Shown: positions 41,172 to 53,759, counted from the first letter of the stretch. The stretch: 64,000 nucleotides of DNA from Brachyhypopomus gauderio (GCF_052324685.1 NC_135226.1:13741891-13805890); one strand, 5' to 3'. Notes: generated by a model from the sequence alone, not told the origin. Numbers and translations are program-made.

Positions 41172-41481
41172 ACTGTTAACATCGTTCGCGACGTTCAATC
41201 GGAATGAAAGCATGTGTAACGTTACCCCTCCTGTCTCCAGTAGATGGCGCCAATTGGTTTGGAAACCGAGAAAACCTCTTCCTGGCTAGTAGAAAAGAAG
41301 AGATTGGAGCCCAGTAGTTGCCGTTTACATAGGCTATATGAAATATATAATGCAAAGATGGCTGTTTTCATTTGTATACTTCTCCACAACCTGTAAACCT
41401 TTTACACTTCCAAAGATTGCTTCAAATTAATTTAAGCCTCAACTTATCTGATATGTAAACATTTAGGCTTACATGTAGTTG

Positions 41482-41487
41482 AATAAA
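41482..41487 (+). terminator. sln: Polyadenylation signal AATAAA of sln
   Basis: AATAAA lies 310 bases after the stop codon, followed by a T/GT-rich stretch. Confidence 0.65.
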
Positions 41488-41489
41488 AC

Positions 41490-43250
41490 AGTTTTAAATT
41501 TATGACGTGTGAGTTTTTTTGTGTTTTCTGGTATTATTTAAAATAATATTATTTACAATTATATCTCTACTTAAAACAGATTAATGTGGATTCTAAGAAT
41601 GATTTGACTTTCTAGTCAGCCACAGAAGCAAGGCTGCAAGAAGTGTTAAAACAATAACTTAAAATGTTTGTTTAAAATTAGTCTCACTTTCATTTGGGTC
41701 AGCTTTTTCAGGTAAACCTCTGATTGTAAACATGGTTCTAGAATGATCTATATGGAAGGGCAAGAGTGAAGTTCAGGATGATGCAACACATGTCATCAAA
41801 CACTCCGGTGTAAAATTACAGTAGGTGAAATCAACCAAACAGCTCTGTGATTGCTGATTTGAGAATGTTTCAGTGGTTGTAAACACCTAGGCATGAAACA
41901 AGCAAAATAACTTGAGCTTATCATTTATTGCAGGGATGTCGAAACTTAAAAAATGGACATTACATTGTGGGTTTTGCAGTGATATTTGCAGATTTAACTG
42001 TTGGTACACACACTCAGATGCACACACACAATTGGCATACACACACACACACACACGCACACACACATATATGCAGTAAACACAGTCTGTGTTGGGACTC
42101 CATAAGTAGCTTTGGGAAGCAAAATGATTGAATCAGGCAATGCAAGAGTCAGATATGTAAATCAATCACCTTAGGCTTCCATCAGATGTCTAGTCATATC
42201 TGATTTCTGTGTAAATAGCAGGAAATCTCACTGAACCTTTTTCAGGTCCATCTCACAGTGTTTCATATATTTAACAAGTCAAATCAAGCAGATAAGCAGT
42301 TAGGTAAGGGGACATAGAAACTGCTGCTCAGATTCACCTTAAACCTTCTCCCCACAGATGGATCCACTTTGTAGAAGCTCATCCAAAATGTGAATCCAAC
42401 ATAAAAGATCATTACAGCCATGATTACTATCAAATAGATTCTCACCCATGGTTGGATTTAAAGATTTTGAAAACATTGCTTACAAATGTGTGTTTTTATT
42501 TCTTTAGTGTTATTCAAATAGCAAAAAAGGCGTGGAGATACTATGTGCACTGAACACCTGCTACCACTAGATGGTGCAATGGCAAACTGGAACATGGGCA
42601 GTATTTGAAGGGCTTTGGTTACTCAGGTCCTGCAGGCGCGCGAAAATGAAAAAGCAAGTCCACACATTAGTTACAAACGACACTTCAAAGCACAGGTCTG
42701 AGGAATGGTTTCAGTGAAAGAGTTCGTTTGAAAATGTGCTAGAGTATGATGCTACTTAATCAACAATCAGGTAAAGAGTCTTCACTGATAATGAGAAAGC
42801 AACCCATTTAAACTTTTCTGAGCTTGTTTCTGATGTCCTCTTGCAAAAAACAATTTCTGGGAGGTGGAAGACCCTGCCCCCTGACCTTTTCAGCCCATTC
42901 CCTCAATGTCTTCTCTTCTCTCTGTGTGTGTTTCTTCTCACTCTCAAAAAAAAATATTTTTGGGATACTCTATAATTTGTGGGTGTCAAGATGTCCCTAT
43001 TAAAAGAGAGTCCTGGAACATTCTGGAAAGGTTGGGTGTTTGCTATTGTAATATGCATTATTAGTGCCTCTTTATTATAGACACCTCTTTCATGAGTAGA
43101 ACTTCCTGCATGGAAATTAAACATGTGATACCAGGGCACAACATAAAATGAGATGAGCAAGTTTTCTTAGTTCCAGTGGGATTAGTCCCACATTAGAATG
43201 GAAAAATTTATTTGAACAACTTTGCATGAGTTGTGGTCATTGGTGCCAGG
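41490..43250. other. Intergenic DNA between sln and a Tc1 relic
   Basis: Only a (CA)n run with interruptions (42005-42068) stands out. No gene was recognised. Confidence 0.4.
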
Positions 43251-43254
43251 CTAG

Positions 43255-44150
43255 CCAGGGTCAGTATTTCAAAGACTGCCAAAGTTGTGGGGTTGTGGGG
43301 TTTTCTTGTGTGGAGAGATTACTGATAATGGTGTGACCAAGAACAGTCAGCAAAATGCAATCCTGTGGACATTAACAATTTATCAACTTAAGGGGTAAAA
43401 CATTGTTCTGGCGAACAGGATGTATAGTAAAGCAAATTGAAGCTGAATACCTTGCTGGTGCTCCACCTAATGCGGCTGAACACACAACTCATCGTTCCTT
43501 AGTGTGGATGAGTTATAACAGCAGAGGAGAAGCTTCAGGGCCATTTCTGTCTATTGGTCACAGAAAGGCAAGACTGCCGTGGGCAAAAGAGAGCCAAGAT
43601 CGGATGAGTGCGCATTGGAAAAACATTGCCTGGTCAGACGGATGCAGATATCTGAGGAGCCATGCTGACGGGACACTCAGAAGAATTTGGCACAAGCAGA
43701 CCTTCCTGTCAAACATCAACAGTTCAGGCTGGTGGAGGTGGAGTAATGGTGTGGGGAATGTTTTCTTGGCAGACCCCTGTGTCCCCTGATACCTGTGCAT
43801 GGACATTTGGACAGCAGGGCTTACCTAAGCATTGTGGTTGAGGGTAAGCAAGTTCTCCCGTTCATGACAGCTGTTTAGCCTGTGGCAGAGGTACACTGAG
43901 CAGGAGACTGCACCAGGCCACAAGGGTCGTGTAGTTATGGACTCGTTCCAGGAATATGACAGTGAGTTGTCCAATCTTCCTTGGACTTATCTTAATTCTA
44001 TAGAGCATCTCTGGGACAGGGCAGTATGGACTGCATAGAGCGTGTCAGTAACTTCTTACTTTGTGGCAGGGTGTGAAAAGCTGTCTTGTCCACATGGGCC
44101 AAGATTCCTGCAGAATGATTCTAACACCTAGTGGAATCTGTGTCATGACG
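43255..44150 (+). pseudogene. Degenerate Tc1-like transposon, transposase relic
   Basis: The central frame at 43403-43789 keeps Tc1 transposase features: GHRKARLPWAKES, WKNIAWSDGCRY, a 'DGT.RRIWHKQ' block and a following Gly-rich WWRWSNGVGNVF segment. Further 3', the DNA encoding 'LNSIEHLWD' is still visible around 43991-44016. Stops and frameshifts break it elsewhere. It is the same family as the relic at 36.9-37.4 kb, in the opposite orientation. Terminal inverted repeats were not identified. Confidence 0.65.
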
Positions 44151-44454
44151 AATCGAGGTTCTGAAGGCTACGGGATCCGACTAGATGGGTCGCTAAAGTG
44201 TCCATTCAGTGTATCTTATGTCTGAATATGTTTATAATTGTTATTATATTTTAGCACTTTTATTGTTGAAGGTTTTTTTATTTTTGGTCTATTTCTGTGT
44301 TTCATACTTTTCATTGGTTTGCATTGATATAGCTGGTTTTTCTTTTTGCTGATGTGATAACTAAATAGTTTCTCAATGTGTATGTGTGTTTACTATTTGC
44401 ATATAATTCTGTTTCTCCAGATAGCCTATGTTGTTGATGTGTATATGTGTGTAT

Positions 44455-44456
<2 letters not shown>

Positions 44457-44535
<79 letters not shown>
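44457..44535. repeat. (GT)n microsatellite, 79 bp
   Basis: A perfect GT run downstream of the Kelch gene's stop codon. Confidence 0.95.
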
Positions 44536-44536
<1 letters not shown>

Positions 44537-44726
44537 ATATTATATTGATCTGTACTGATTAAAGCTGAGCTCTTCAGCTTAAGTACGAGTGTGCATCTAC
44601 ATTGATGTGGCTTTAAGTTTGTGTGCAAACACATGCATGGCTCTTTCTATTAATCTCTCTAGCAGTTCAGTATGTGTGTGCACATGTGTCTATTGAACAC
44701 ACACTTACTGAACAGTGAACAAATGT

Positions 44727-46780
44727 TCATGGTGCTGTTGCAGGCTCCGACCTCCAGGGGTCCCTGTAGTTGTTAAAGCTGAGCACCTTGCAGTGGAACT
44801 CGGTGAGCGGCCGTGGCATAGGTGCCACCTCTGCCCACTCAGAGCGCCCACTGTGGTACACCTGCACCTCGTCCGTGACCTCGTCGGGCGAGTAGTCCCC
44901 CCCCAGGATGTAGATCTTATCTCGCACCCCTATTGCTCCGGCGTTGAATCCAGCGCACTCGAACGAGCCCTCCCCCTTCCACACACACGTGTCTGGACAG
45001 AAACTGTACACCTTGTACGTGGACAGGTCACAGAGGTACAGCGTCTCGCTAACAGCAACGGCCTTAACCAGGGTGGCGTGGAAGAACTGGCCAAACTCTG
45101 CCACAAGGTGGCACCACTGGTCGGCCGCGGTGTCGTAGCGGAAGAAGCAGTCGAGCGACGGGTTGAAGGCCTCAGAGACCTCCAGCTCTGAGCCCAGTGC
45201 GTAAACCACGCTGCCACAGGCGGCCGCCTCTGGGAAGTAGATGCGGCGTGGAAGCGGACTGACAGACACCCAGGAGCGCCTCAGCGGGTCGTAGTACTCC
45301 ACGTCCCGCAGGCTGCGCGTGTCCCGTGTCCCGCGCGCCTTCCCGCCCACGACATACACGCGCTGCACCGCGGTGACGGAGGCGTGCATGGTTCGCGCCC
45401 GCCCCATGGGCGGAGCCGGAGCGAGGACACCCGTCACGAGACAGTAGCACCACGCCTCGTCCGTGGCGTCGTGCTGAGCCTCGGCGATGTGCAAGCGCAC
45501 CGCGCGGCAACAGCTGCCACGGCAACCGCCGGTGACGAACAGCTTCTCACCGAAGGCGGCCAGGGAGGAACCGGGGAGGTCGGCGAGCCGGGAGGCTTCT
45601 CGGGGCAACTCACGCCAGCGGTCAGCCGCCACGTCGTAGCAGAAGGCGTGGCGCGTCGCACCGCTCTCCTCCGTCTTGTGCACGTATATGTAGCTGGCCG
45701 CAGTGGACGGACGGGCGTCCGTGGAGACGCCCGGGAACTCCGTGGCGCGCGCCAGTGCGCCCGCCAACATGCCCGTACACTCGCTGTGTTCCAGCAACAG
45801 CTCCTCGGAGTGGCCCAGCTCCTCCAGGCGGGCGGGGGGGAGGTGGTGCAGGCGTACGTGTTGGAGGAGCCCCGGGAGCTTGTGTCGACGAGTCTCCGGG
45901 TCGTGCTGAATCCAGCGGAGCAGGGCGCGCAGTACGCTCTCCTCGTCTGGAACCCCGAGGGAGTCCGAGGGCAGGCAGCGCTCCAGAACCCCTGCGGGCA
46001 TCTCCAGGAAGTCTGGGCTGGAGGACAGCGTGTGGAAGTTTGCCGTCACGAATTCGGTGGCTTGAGACAGGAGGCGTGGTGAGCCGTAGCCCTGGCCGAC
46101 AGCCAGCAGGTGAAGGCAGTTGGAAAGATCAAGGGTCTGGATCAGGAAATCACTGCATGCACGAGAGAGCAAACCCACCTGCAAATAAATATTAACAACA
46201 TTACAATATTATATATAAGTCCAAATCAATAACCTTCATGTTACTGCTTCACTTCCAAGTCTCACCTGCAGAAAGGAAGCCATTTGGAAGAGCATATCTA
46301 CGTTTTCCTCCATGATCTCAATCTCGCCCAAATACGCGAAGTCGAGGAAGGCACGTACGGCGCGTGGGGGCAGATTGCTCAGGGTGACCGTACCGTCGTC
46401 ACGCTCTCGCATGTCCACCTCGAACATGGCTCTACAACGGATGCGCAAGAAGATGAAATGTGGCAAAAAAAACCCTGAAAAAATCGTGGATTGTCAATCA
46501 CGAATTTTAAACAGAATCTGCAGTGCTGCCTCGGCAGATATTAGCTAATATCAGTGTCTCGCCTGAAGAAGTCGCTGGAGGCGGCGAGGACGCAACGATG
46601 ACACGGTAATGTCTCGTTCTCAACGCGGATGCTGAAGTCGAACAGCACGCCCCTGTCACGGAATCCGCGGAGCACGCTCAGTATCTGCTGTCCGTGGGTT
46701 TCAGACACCAACACCATGGCCCGGCGCACCGGGACGCCGTTACACACCGTTCCGCAACCGGCAGACGCAACTTTTTCCAT
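44727..46780 (-). CDS. BTB-BACK-Kelch protein (KLHL/KBTBD family)
   Basis: Proteins of this kind are usually substrate adaptors of Cullin-3 ubiquitin ligases: BTB/BACK binds Cul3 and the Kelch propeller binds the substrate. The exons are 46563-46780, 46266-46431 and 44727-46178, giving 611 residues. The BTB domain spans about residues 40-145, with LPCHRCVLAASSDFFRAMF. The BACK domain follows, with CLPSDSLGVPDEESVLRALL and RWIQHDPETRR. The C-terminal half holds Kelch repeats with double-Gly turns (VTGGCRGS, VVGGKARG, ILGGDYSP) and paired Tyr/Trp. The start at 46780 is the only Met that gives a plausible length. Intron 2 is GT-AG. Intron 1 starts with GC (TTCAG then GCGAGA), and no GT is nearby. 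The family member is not identified; it is not evidently KLHL35, KLHL21 or KBTBD2 by memory of their sequences. The 5' UTR carries a GA-rich tract. Confidence 0.9.
46561..46562 (-). other. Non-canonical GC splice donor of the Kelch gene intron 1
   Basis: On the minus strand the junction reads TTCAG then GCGAGA, with acceptor GTTGTAG before AGCCATG. Joining them restores the canonical BTB segment FFRAMF. Reading through hits a stop within seven codons. Confidence 0.85.
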
Positions 46781-46830
46781 CACTAGCGCAAAAGGAAAGA
46801 GTGAAAGAGACCGTGAGAACTCGTGAGACC

Positions 46831-46832
46831 GA

Positions 46833-46865
<33 letters not shown>

Positions 46866-46872
46866 GAGAGAG
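46831..46872. repeat. (GA)n microsatellite in the Kelch gene 5' UTR/promoter
   Basis: A GA run lies 50 bases upstream of the start codon; on the transcribed strand it is (CT)n. Confidence 0.9.
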
Positions 46873-47519
46873 GGGAAGAGAACGCCAGAAAGTGAGAAAA
46901 GAAGTGCTTTATGTTCATTATTAAATCCCTCGGTGCACGTGTGCCAGGTTTGTTCAGCACCGAACTCTGAGATCAATTTTATTCAAAAGACGTTAGTTCA
47001 GCTCCCCAAAGACTAAATCCCATTTCAAATACACCATTTGATCAAACATGTCCTTCATGAGATGGCTATTCACTCAGAAGTTGATTCAAACCAATTCAGT
47101 GAACTGCCTATCAATGTTTAAATCCATCACGAGAACATTTTCGTATCGTTATCCTAAATGTGTCGTTCGTTCGTCATAAAGTTAATTCGTATGTCGCTCA
47201 TACAAGAACGCCCGTTCATAAGAATTATGAATGAGCATGTTTGACGCCCGGAACAAAACACCCGAACAAGAACACGGGATAGTACAGCGGGTAATGGGGA
47301 TATAGCCTCGGAAATATAAGATGATTTTGGTGTCTACATTTTATTCTGCCATTGTAGTGATTCATAATACTGATTCATAATAATTTTGGTATTACTTTTT
47401 TTGGTGTATCGTTTAATCCCCCCTCGCCTCAAAAAAGAGGAATTTTCATCTTCTATCGCGTGTAACGACGCGAGTGTGTGTGTGTGTGTGTGTGTGTGAA
47501 CAGAAAGATCGCAAGCATA
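46873..47519. other. Upstream region of the Kelch gene
   Basis: No further gene was seen. A short (GT)n run lies at 47474-47498. Confidence 0.4.
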
Positions 47520-47694
47520 AATATAAACACGGACGTAATTTTGGGGGGGGGGACGGGGGGGACATGTCCCCCCCACTTTTTCAAAAGCCGGCTTTGGTCC
47601 CCCCCAGTTTTTACGGTTAAAACCAAATATTTAAATAGCGACGAATCTATGTCCCCCCCACTTTTGAAATCAAAATTACGTCCATGAATATAAA
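47520..47694. mobile_element. hAT-type MITE, 159 bp, with perfect 8-bp target duplication
   Basis: The element covers 47528-47686 between two copies of AATATAAA. The left end is CACGGACGTAATTTTG and the complement of the right end is CATGGACGTAATTTTG. The interior contains a palindrome GGGGGACATGTCCCCC flanked by G and C homopolymers. It is non-coding. Confidence 0.9.
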
Positions 47695-49303
47695 GTTAAC
47701 TTCTGATTTATACTGGTGAACGTTAATTCTCTCATATTGGATACTGGAATATAGAATATGGAATAAAACCAGAACATGCCATTTTTAATCATGGAATAAT
47801 TATTTATTTACAAAACGCTCAAAACATGCAGAAAGGGAGGTGGATGCGTAATAAAAAGACACAAACGAAGAGCGTAACACAGTTCTGAAATGCAAAATTA
47901 AACAAACAGGAACAGAAATAAACACATACGCCCAAATCCAACAATAAACAACACATTTAACACATTTTGAATTTGAAACAATACGAAAGGCGTCCTGGTA
48001 ATGCTCCACAAAATGTTGTAATAACGTAAGATTATTAGCAATTAGCTACATTTGCGGTAATAAGATGAAGAATGACAGGAATTTATCATTTTAAATAGTT
48101 GATGTAATAGACATTGTGTCTGCTGTCATAAAAGAAGTTATACAGCAAAAAACCTGAAAAGCGCAAAATTTGAACAGAATTATAAAATCTTAATTCAACC
48201 AGTTTTACTGATAGTTCACAGCATGCTGACCTTGTCAATTCAATGGGTTTATACTGTAATTGTTTCTCTCTTTTAAAATGCCCTTTAATTATTTTGATAG
48301 TTTTGAAAAGAGAAGTTGTTTTGATAAAGTTCTAATCTTTATCAAGCCTGATGAAAGCATAGGCTAGTTATTGTAAGCTTAATGATTGTTTGAAGCTGTT
48401 TGAACACTTAAATGCAAACAATTCAAGCTTTAAATAATACAACATTATGAGTAGGCTACATTAATAGATTTTATATTCTGCTTGACAGAAAGACGGACGT
48501 CGTTGAAGAAACGGGCAAACTCCTACGCCCCTGGTCAGGAAGTGTAATTCATAAAAACGCCATTACCTTGCATGTTTTCAGAAATGTAAACGAAAAATAT
48601 CACTATAACAACAGTTACAGCCAATTTAGCTCAAAGAATTAACAGAGTCAAGGAACGGAACATAAGTGTGTGACGAGTTGTTCACGCCTTGTCACGATGG
48701 ATGAGGCCGTCGTCAGGCCTCGCGTGCCTATAGGCATAATCATGAGGACAAAAAGGGCAACACCTACGCCATAACGCGTTACCTTTTAATCTGGATTACT
48801 GTACAGAACCACACGACACAAACATTGACATGTCTTACTTGAACTAGGACCGGGAGTGAAAAAGAAAAATAAGAGAAACAATGAAAAACAAAATAAAACA
48901 CACAAGTCTCTACGAGCGGAAAACTAACGGGTTGGCCGTGCCACCGTAATTCCCCACCACGTGTGGTCTACAAATGTCCTCTTAAATCGCTCGCAAGAGC
49001 AGTTCAAACACCGTTGTGTTCATGAGTGGTTCTTACATGAGGCCTAATGTTATCTGACATGGGAAACTACCATTCTTAAGAAATCTTGAACATAATATTG
49101 AAATCGCCAACTCAGTATGCACGAATAATGAGCCTACCTGAGATTCGTAAACCGTGATCAACGGTCCAGAAGTGGTACCGAGTCCCGCTTCCAAAGCCGC
49201 ATACCCGGAACAGACCGTCGTGCAGAACACGAGAGATCACTCAACACCAGCAAAAGCATTGCACTAAAAGTGAAAAGCACGATTAGACGCAGGTGTTATG
49301 GTA
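47695..49303. other. Intergenic DNA, no feature recognised
   Basis: Mostly AT-rich DNA. I found no exon, RNA gene or bounded element. Confidence 0.4.
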
Positions 49304-49469
49304 CATATTTGCATCGGCGCAGATGGAAATTCTGAAGTGAGGGGGACCAAGCTGTACAATATATACGTTTATGCTTGTAGATGCTAGATTTCGGATGGGG
49401 TCAATATAAATCTGGAGGGGACATGTCCCCCCCCCCGTCCCCAGTGCCATCTGCGCCCCTGCATATTTG
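49304..49469. mobile_element. hAT-type MITE, 150 bp, with perfect 8-bp target duplication
   Basis: The element covers 49312-49461 between two copies of CATATTTG. The left end is CATCGGCGCAGATGG and the complement of the right end is CAGGGGCGCAGATGG. The right arm carries the same GGGGACATGTCCCC core as the element at 47.5 kb, although the termini differ. Confidence 0.9.
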
Positions 49470-49886
49470 ATACGCCATTTAACTATAACTCACTGTTAAA
49501 ATTTCCTTGTGGTATTGCATGTTAACTACTGGCATGCCTTTTTTCTTTTTACAGAGAGAGATGGGTTTTATAACGTACGATTATATACTAACGATTTTTT
49601 TCTTATCAAAGAATTTATATCTGAAAGTAAATGAGACTAAAACGTCACATATTCTGCTTACATACCGCTCGAGCACCATGGACAGCGGTCGCACCACCCT
49701 CTCGAAAATCTGCCGGAAGAGCTGTGACGACACTCCTTGACCAAGCTGCCGCACGAGGAAATGATGTAATACGTAACTTGGCTAAGGCGTATGCCTACAT
49801 AGACAATATTATGAAAGAAAATCTGTCTCATCGGTTTTTGAATTTGAATATGAAGCACTGAATTTTTTACCGACGTAACAGGCGAC

Positions 49887-49908
49887 CGCCATATTGGATG
49901 GGTCTCCC
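49887..49908. repeat. 22-bp sequence inverted relative to 54067-54088
   Basis: The core CCATATTGGATGGGTCTCC recurs as its exact complement 4.2 kb away, on the far side of the P-like transposase relic. Similarity stops at both edges. Confidence 0.85.
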
Positions 49909-50048
49909 CTGCGCTCCAAGTACATTTATTTGCACTGAGAAAGGAGTATAATACAGGGTTGCCAACTCTCACGCATTGAGCGTGAGACACATGCATTTGA
50001 CCGCTTTCACACGCTCTCACGCCACACTCACGCCGAAAAAAAAATCTA

Positions 50049-50240
50049 GTTTATTTTAGAGGTGTCAATTCCAGGTTCAGAGATTAAAAGTCCTCACCAG
50101 GATTTTGCTCAGGCGTCCTGGATTGTGTTGATTCCACTAATTTTACCTGGATTGCTAATTAGAAAATCTAGCAAGCTTGAGCAAAATCCTGGTGAGGACT
50201 TTTAATTTCTGAACCTGGAATTGACACCACTAGTTTATTT
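50049..50240. mobile_element. hAT-type MITE, 176 bp, with long inverted repeats and perfect 8-bp target duplication
   Basis: The element covers 50057-50232 between two copies of GTTTATTT. The ends are TAGAGGTGTCAATTCC and, on the complement, TAGTGGTGTCAATTCC. The inverted repeats extend about 50 bp on each side, so most of the element can fold into a hairpin. Confidence 0.92.
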
Positions 50241-50341
50241 ACCTCTGATCCACATCTATGATTCAATGAGTTACTAGTTCGCTCTGGCGCCAAACACCGG
50301 CGATATAACACTTAATTTTTGTTCATTTTACGTTCGCCACG

Positions 50342-50359
50342 CCCCCCCCCCCCCCCCCC
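50342..50359. repeat. Poly-C tract
   Basis: A run of about 18 C residues. Confidence 0.85.
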
Positions 50360-51170
50360 TCAACAATTTACACTCGCCACCTCCTCCAGGTTCAAATCTC
50401 ACTCCAAGCGATCTTCAAAAGTTGGCAACCCTGATAATATAACTATAATAATCACAACTCTGCGGATTTTTACCCATTTTCACACAGTTTGGTTTGTTAC
50501 AAACAGCAGAGCAGAGATGTAGTTATGACACAGGTCGCTGTTACACATTACATACGTGCTTTCATGATGAAATACTGCTGAAATATTATGCTCTTTCACA
50601 AAGACAGACATGATATGGCATAGTAATAAGAGTATAAATTAATTCATTTTATATTTTAATGAATAAAGTTTTATTGTTCATTTGAAACACACATATACAC
50701 ACGTATACACACACACAAATTATATACACATATATGGGGCTGAGGATCTAAAACCCTTGAAAAATAACTGTTTTGCACAGTTTCTTGCGAGTGCTGGCAC
50801 TCTGTATCTCCAGGGTAGTTAATTTTGTGATGTGGTGCAGCCTTAAATTGTGAAATACAGAGACAACAAATGACAGGAGCATGAAATGGTGGTTCTCAAT
50901 TCCGAATTGGGTTTCTGCAATGTGCTTCCCGAGTAAAAACACATCTTCAGAACCAATCTCAGCCCGAACGAACCGGTTGACAAAGGACACACTGACACCT
51001 GTTGATGTTTGGCATATCACACGCTCTGCTGCTCTGACCATCTTCACTGTTCCATCTGAGGGGATCATCAGACCACCATTGTTTTTAAGCTGAAGCAGGT
51101 GGTAGCTCTGGTCAAAGGATGAGGGTACAGCAGCTTTGAGAAGGCTTGCATGGCACACCTCACAGGACAG

Positions 51171-51202
<32 letters not shown>

Positions 51203-51744
51203 CGGACAGCAAACCCTGAAATGTAGACCAGGGCCTTGTCCCCATATTGTCCCATATCCACATATCCACACATTTTCTGGGTAGAGGGATTGTACTGGAC
51301 ATGTTTTTTGATGGCCATGATGGCCATTCAACATGAGGGCTACAGAGCCATATTTAGCAGGGTCCTCTTCATGTCTTCTCTGCAACATGTCCAACATCGC
51401 TGTGTTGAGCCCGGGCTTGGCATCCACTGATTGCATCCACCTTTACGAAAAGAAAAAAAGTGCTTTAACCACTGGATCCCTATTTTGGGCAATTTTTCTT
51501 TCTTTCATTTTTTTCTAAGATTGTTCTTTTTTCCAAAACTCAAAAAATGTAAAAATAGCACATACAAGCTCAAAACTTGTACATCAGTTCCCTGTTAGTT
51601 GTACAACATAGTTTGTAGGGCTGAAGTGTTTTATGTGTTTAACCAGTATCTTTAAATTGTGTAATAAAAAAACACATGAACTACACCTTTGGAATGTATG
51701 TGGATGTGGCAGAGGAAGATGTGGAGAATCCCTCAGCTAGCTGT

Positions 51745-52035
51745 TGTGACGGGCGGGGTGTGCAAACTAAAAAGGAAGCAATCAGTCTCAGGGAAAAATG
51801 GTGGTTTAATAGAAAGTGTGCAAACCAAAACCCGTGCAATAGATCCAAATTAAGGATATAATGACCAGCGGTCAACTGGTACAAAGACAAGACATATATA
51901 GGCAAACAAACGACCCTCAGGTGAGACGGATCACGGGCTCCGCCCACCTGAGGGACGCACATGACGTCACCAAACAACAACAACAGCAGCCGCTGTGGAC
52001 GGAGGCGGCCGGTAGAGGGCCGCCTCACCGTGACA
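51745..52035 (+). repeat. 5' LTR of the 2-kb non-autonomous element
   Basis: This 291-bp direct repeat shares the long block around 'gcaatagatccaaattaagg' with 53492-53759. Confidence 0.85.
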
Positions 52036-52775
52036 GACCTCCCCACCAAGCCGCACTCCCCTCCACTGGGTGTGTGGCACACAGCGGCTGCACACAAAAC
52101 ACGAAGGGGCAGGAAAGCAGGAACACACCTCCTGCAGTCTGGGAGCTGGAACATAAAACACACAACATTAAACAGCTCACCTCCCTGGGCGGGACCCTGG
52201 ACCAACCGGGCCGTTAACACAAAACCACGCCCCAGTCGGTCACAGGGCCCTCACGCCCTAACCGGCCTTCAGCCGGTGAGCCCCACAGGTGTGAGGACGA
52301 GGGGCTACGGCTCCTCTCTGGTCCCTCGTGTATGTGTGTGTGTGCAGGCTACCTCTCCAAGGTGGCTACTTCACCTCCTGGACCTACCTCCTCCCAGAGC
52401 TGACCCCTGCCTTCTACTAGGAGTCACCCCAGCCTCCTGGGGAGCCAACCCCTCCCGGGGCCTCTCATCGCAAGGTGGACTCCTTCACCCAACCCAGGAG
52501 CGCCAGAGACCAAGGCCCAGAGCACCCCCGACGCGAGCTAGGGAGCAGCCCCAAGGGCCTCCTGGTCACCCCGGGCAGGAGGGAGGATCTCCTTCCTCAG
52601 CAGGAGCTTTTCAGACCGGAGCCCCATGGTCCCCAAACATCCGGGGGCCCCAGCCCTCTAGGGAGGGGCTCTTCATGACCCGGCTCCGGTCACCCCACAA
52701 CACAAGGGGGGTCCTGCCAGGTGGAGATCCCCACAAGGTCCAGAAACACCGCCAAGGAGAAGCACCTGCACAGAG

Positions 52776-52776
<1 letters not shown>

Positions 52777-52815
<39 letters not shown>
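52777..52815. repeat. (CA)n microsatellite inside the LTR element
   Basis: A perfect CA run. Confidence 0.93.
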
Positions 52816-52819
<4 letters not shown>

Positions 52820-53491
52820 CGCCCTACCCTATTCAGGGCCTCCCTCGGGAGCGACGCCCTCCGTGCCACACCCCATGGCACGGGACCACAGCCGGTCCCC
52901 CCCCCAAACACACATTCATGCGTGGAATTACACGCAAACAGTCGACAACACGCTAGGACACAACACACACGCAAAGACTAGACAAACAAAACTGTGTACA
53001 AACAACGAACGGAACGGGACCCCTACGTGCACGCTCGAAAGACCGTGACACGCCACTCAGGTTCGCAGTCGCTCCCCCACATTAAACACAAGACGACGGG
53101 GGAGCGAGGCGACAGTGATGAGCGGTACCCGCGTCACACATGAAACATTCAACACAAACACAAATAAGCGCCGCACACTGACCAACGTTACCATTCATAC
53201 GTACACATTAACACCACACAAGACGAAGAGCATACCCAGGGAGACTGCCCTGGTCCTCGCCGTGCCACAACACGAGCACGGCGGAGCTCTTCCAACAAAC
53301 AAACGACAAACACGAAGAGTTTTTCCCAGGGCAGACAGCCCTGGTCCTCGCCGTGCCACAAACACAACACAAAAGCACGGCGGAACTCTTCACAAAACAC
53401 CACGCAGACAAACACTTACCACGAGACATGACCACAAACGAAGGAGAAAGAAAAAGAGACTCGGCGGCTTCTGAAGGGTGGCTGGTCATTC

Positions 53492-53759
53492 TGTGACGGC
53501 GGGGTGTGCGAACTAAAAAGGAAGCGATCACGCCAAGTCTCAGGGAAGAAGGATGGTTTAATAGAAAGTGTGCAAACCAAAACCCGTGCAATAGATCCAA
53601 ATTAAGGATATAATGACCAGCGGTCAACTGGTACAAAGACAAGACATATATAGGCAAACAAACGACCCTCAGGTGAGACGGATCACGGGCTCCGCCCACC
53701 TGAGGGACGCACATGACGTCACCAAACAACAACAACAACAGCCGCTGTGAACCGTGACA
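53492..53759 (+). repeat. 3' LTR of the 2-kb non-autonomous element
   Basis: A 268-bp copy. It has 'gcgatcacgccaag' near its start, which is partly absent from the 5' copy. Confidence 0.85.

Noticed and set aside
45384-46195. Long plus-strand frames (up to 232 codons)
   Set aside because: They are shadows of the GC-rich Kelch exon on the opposite strand.
49631-49861. 76-codon frame MRLKRHIFCLHTARAPW...
   Set aside because: No family recognised, no splice context, and an overlapping frame is equally long; composition gives no coding signal.
51961-52956. 331-codon Pro/Arg-rich frame
   Set aside because: It lies within the LTR element, crosses the LTR end and a (CA)n run, and has no domain; GC-rich composition explains the length.
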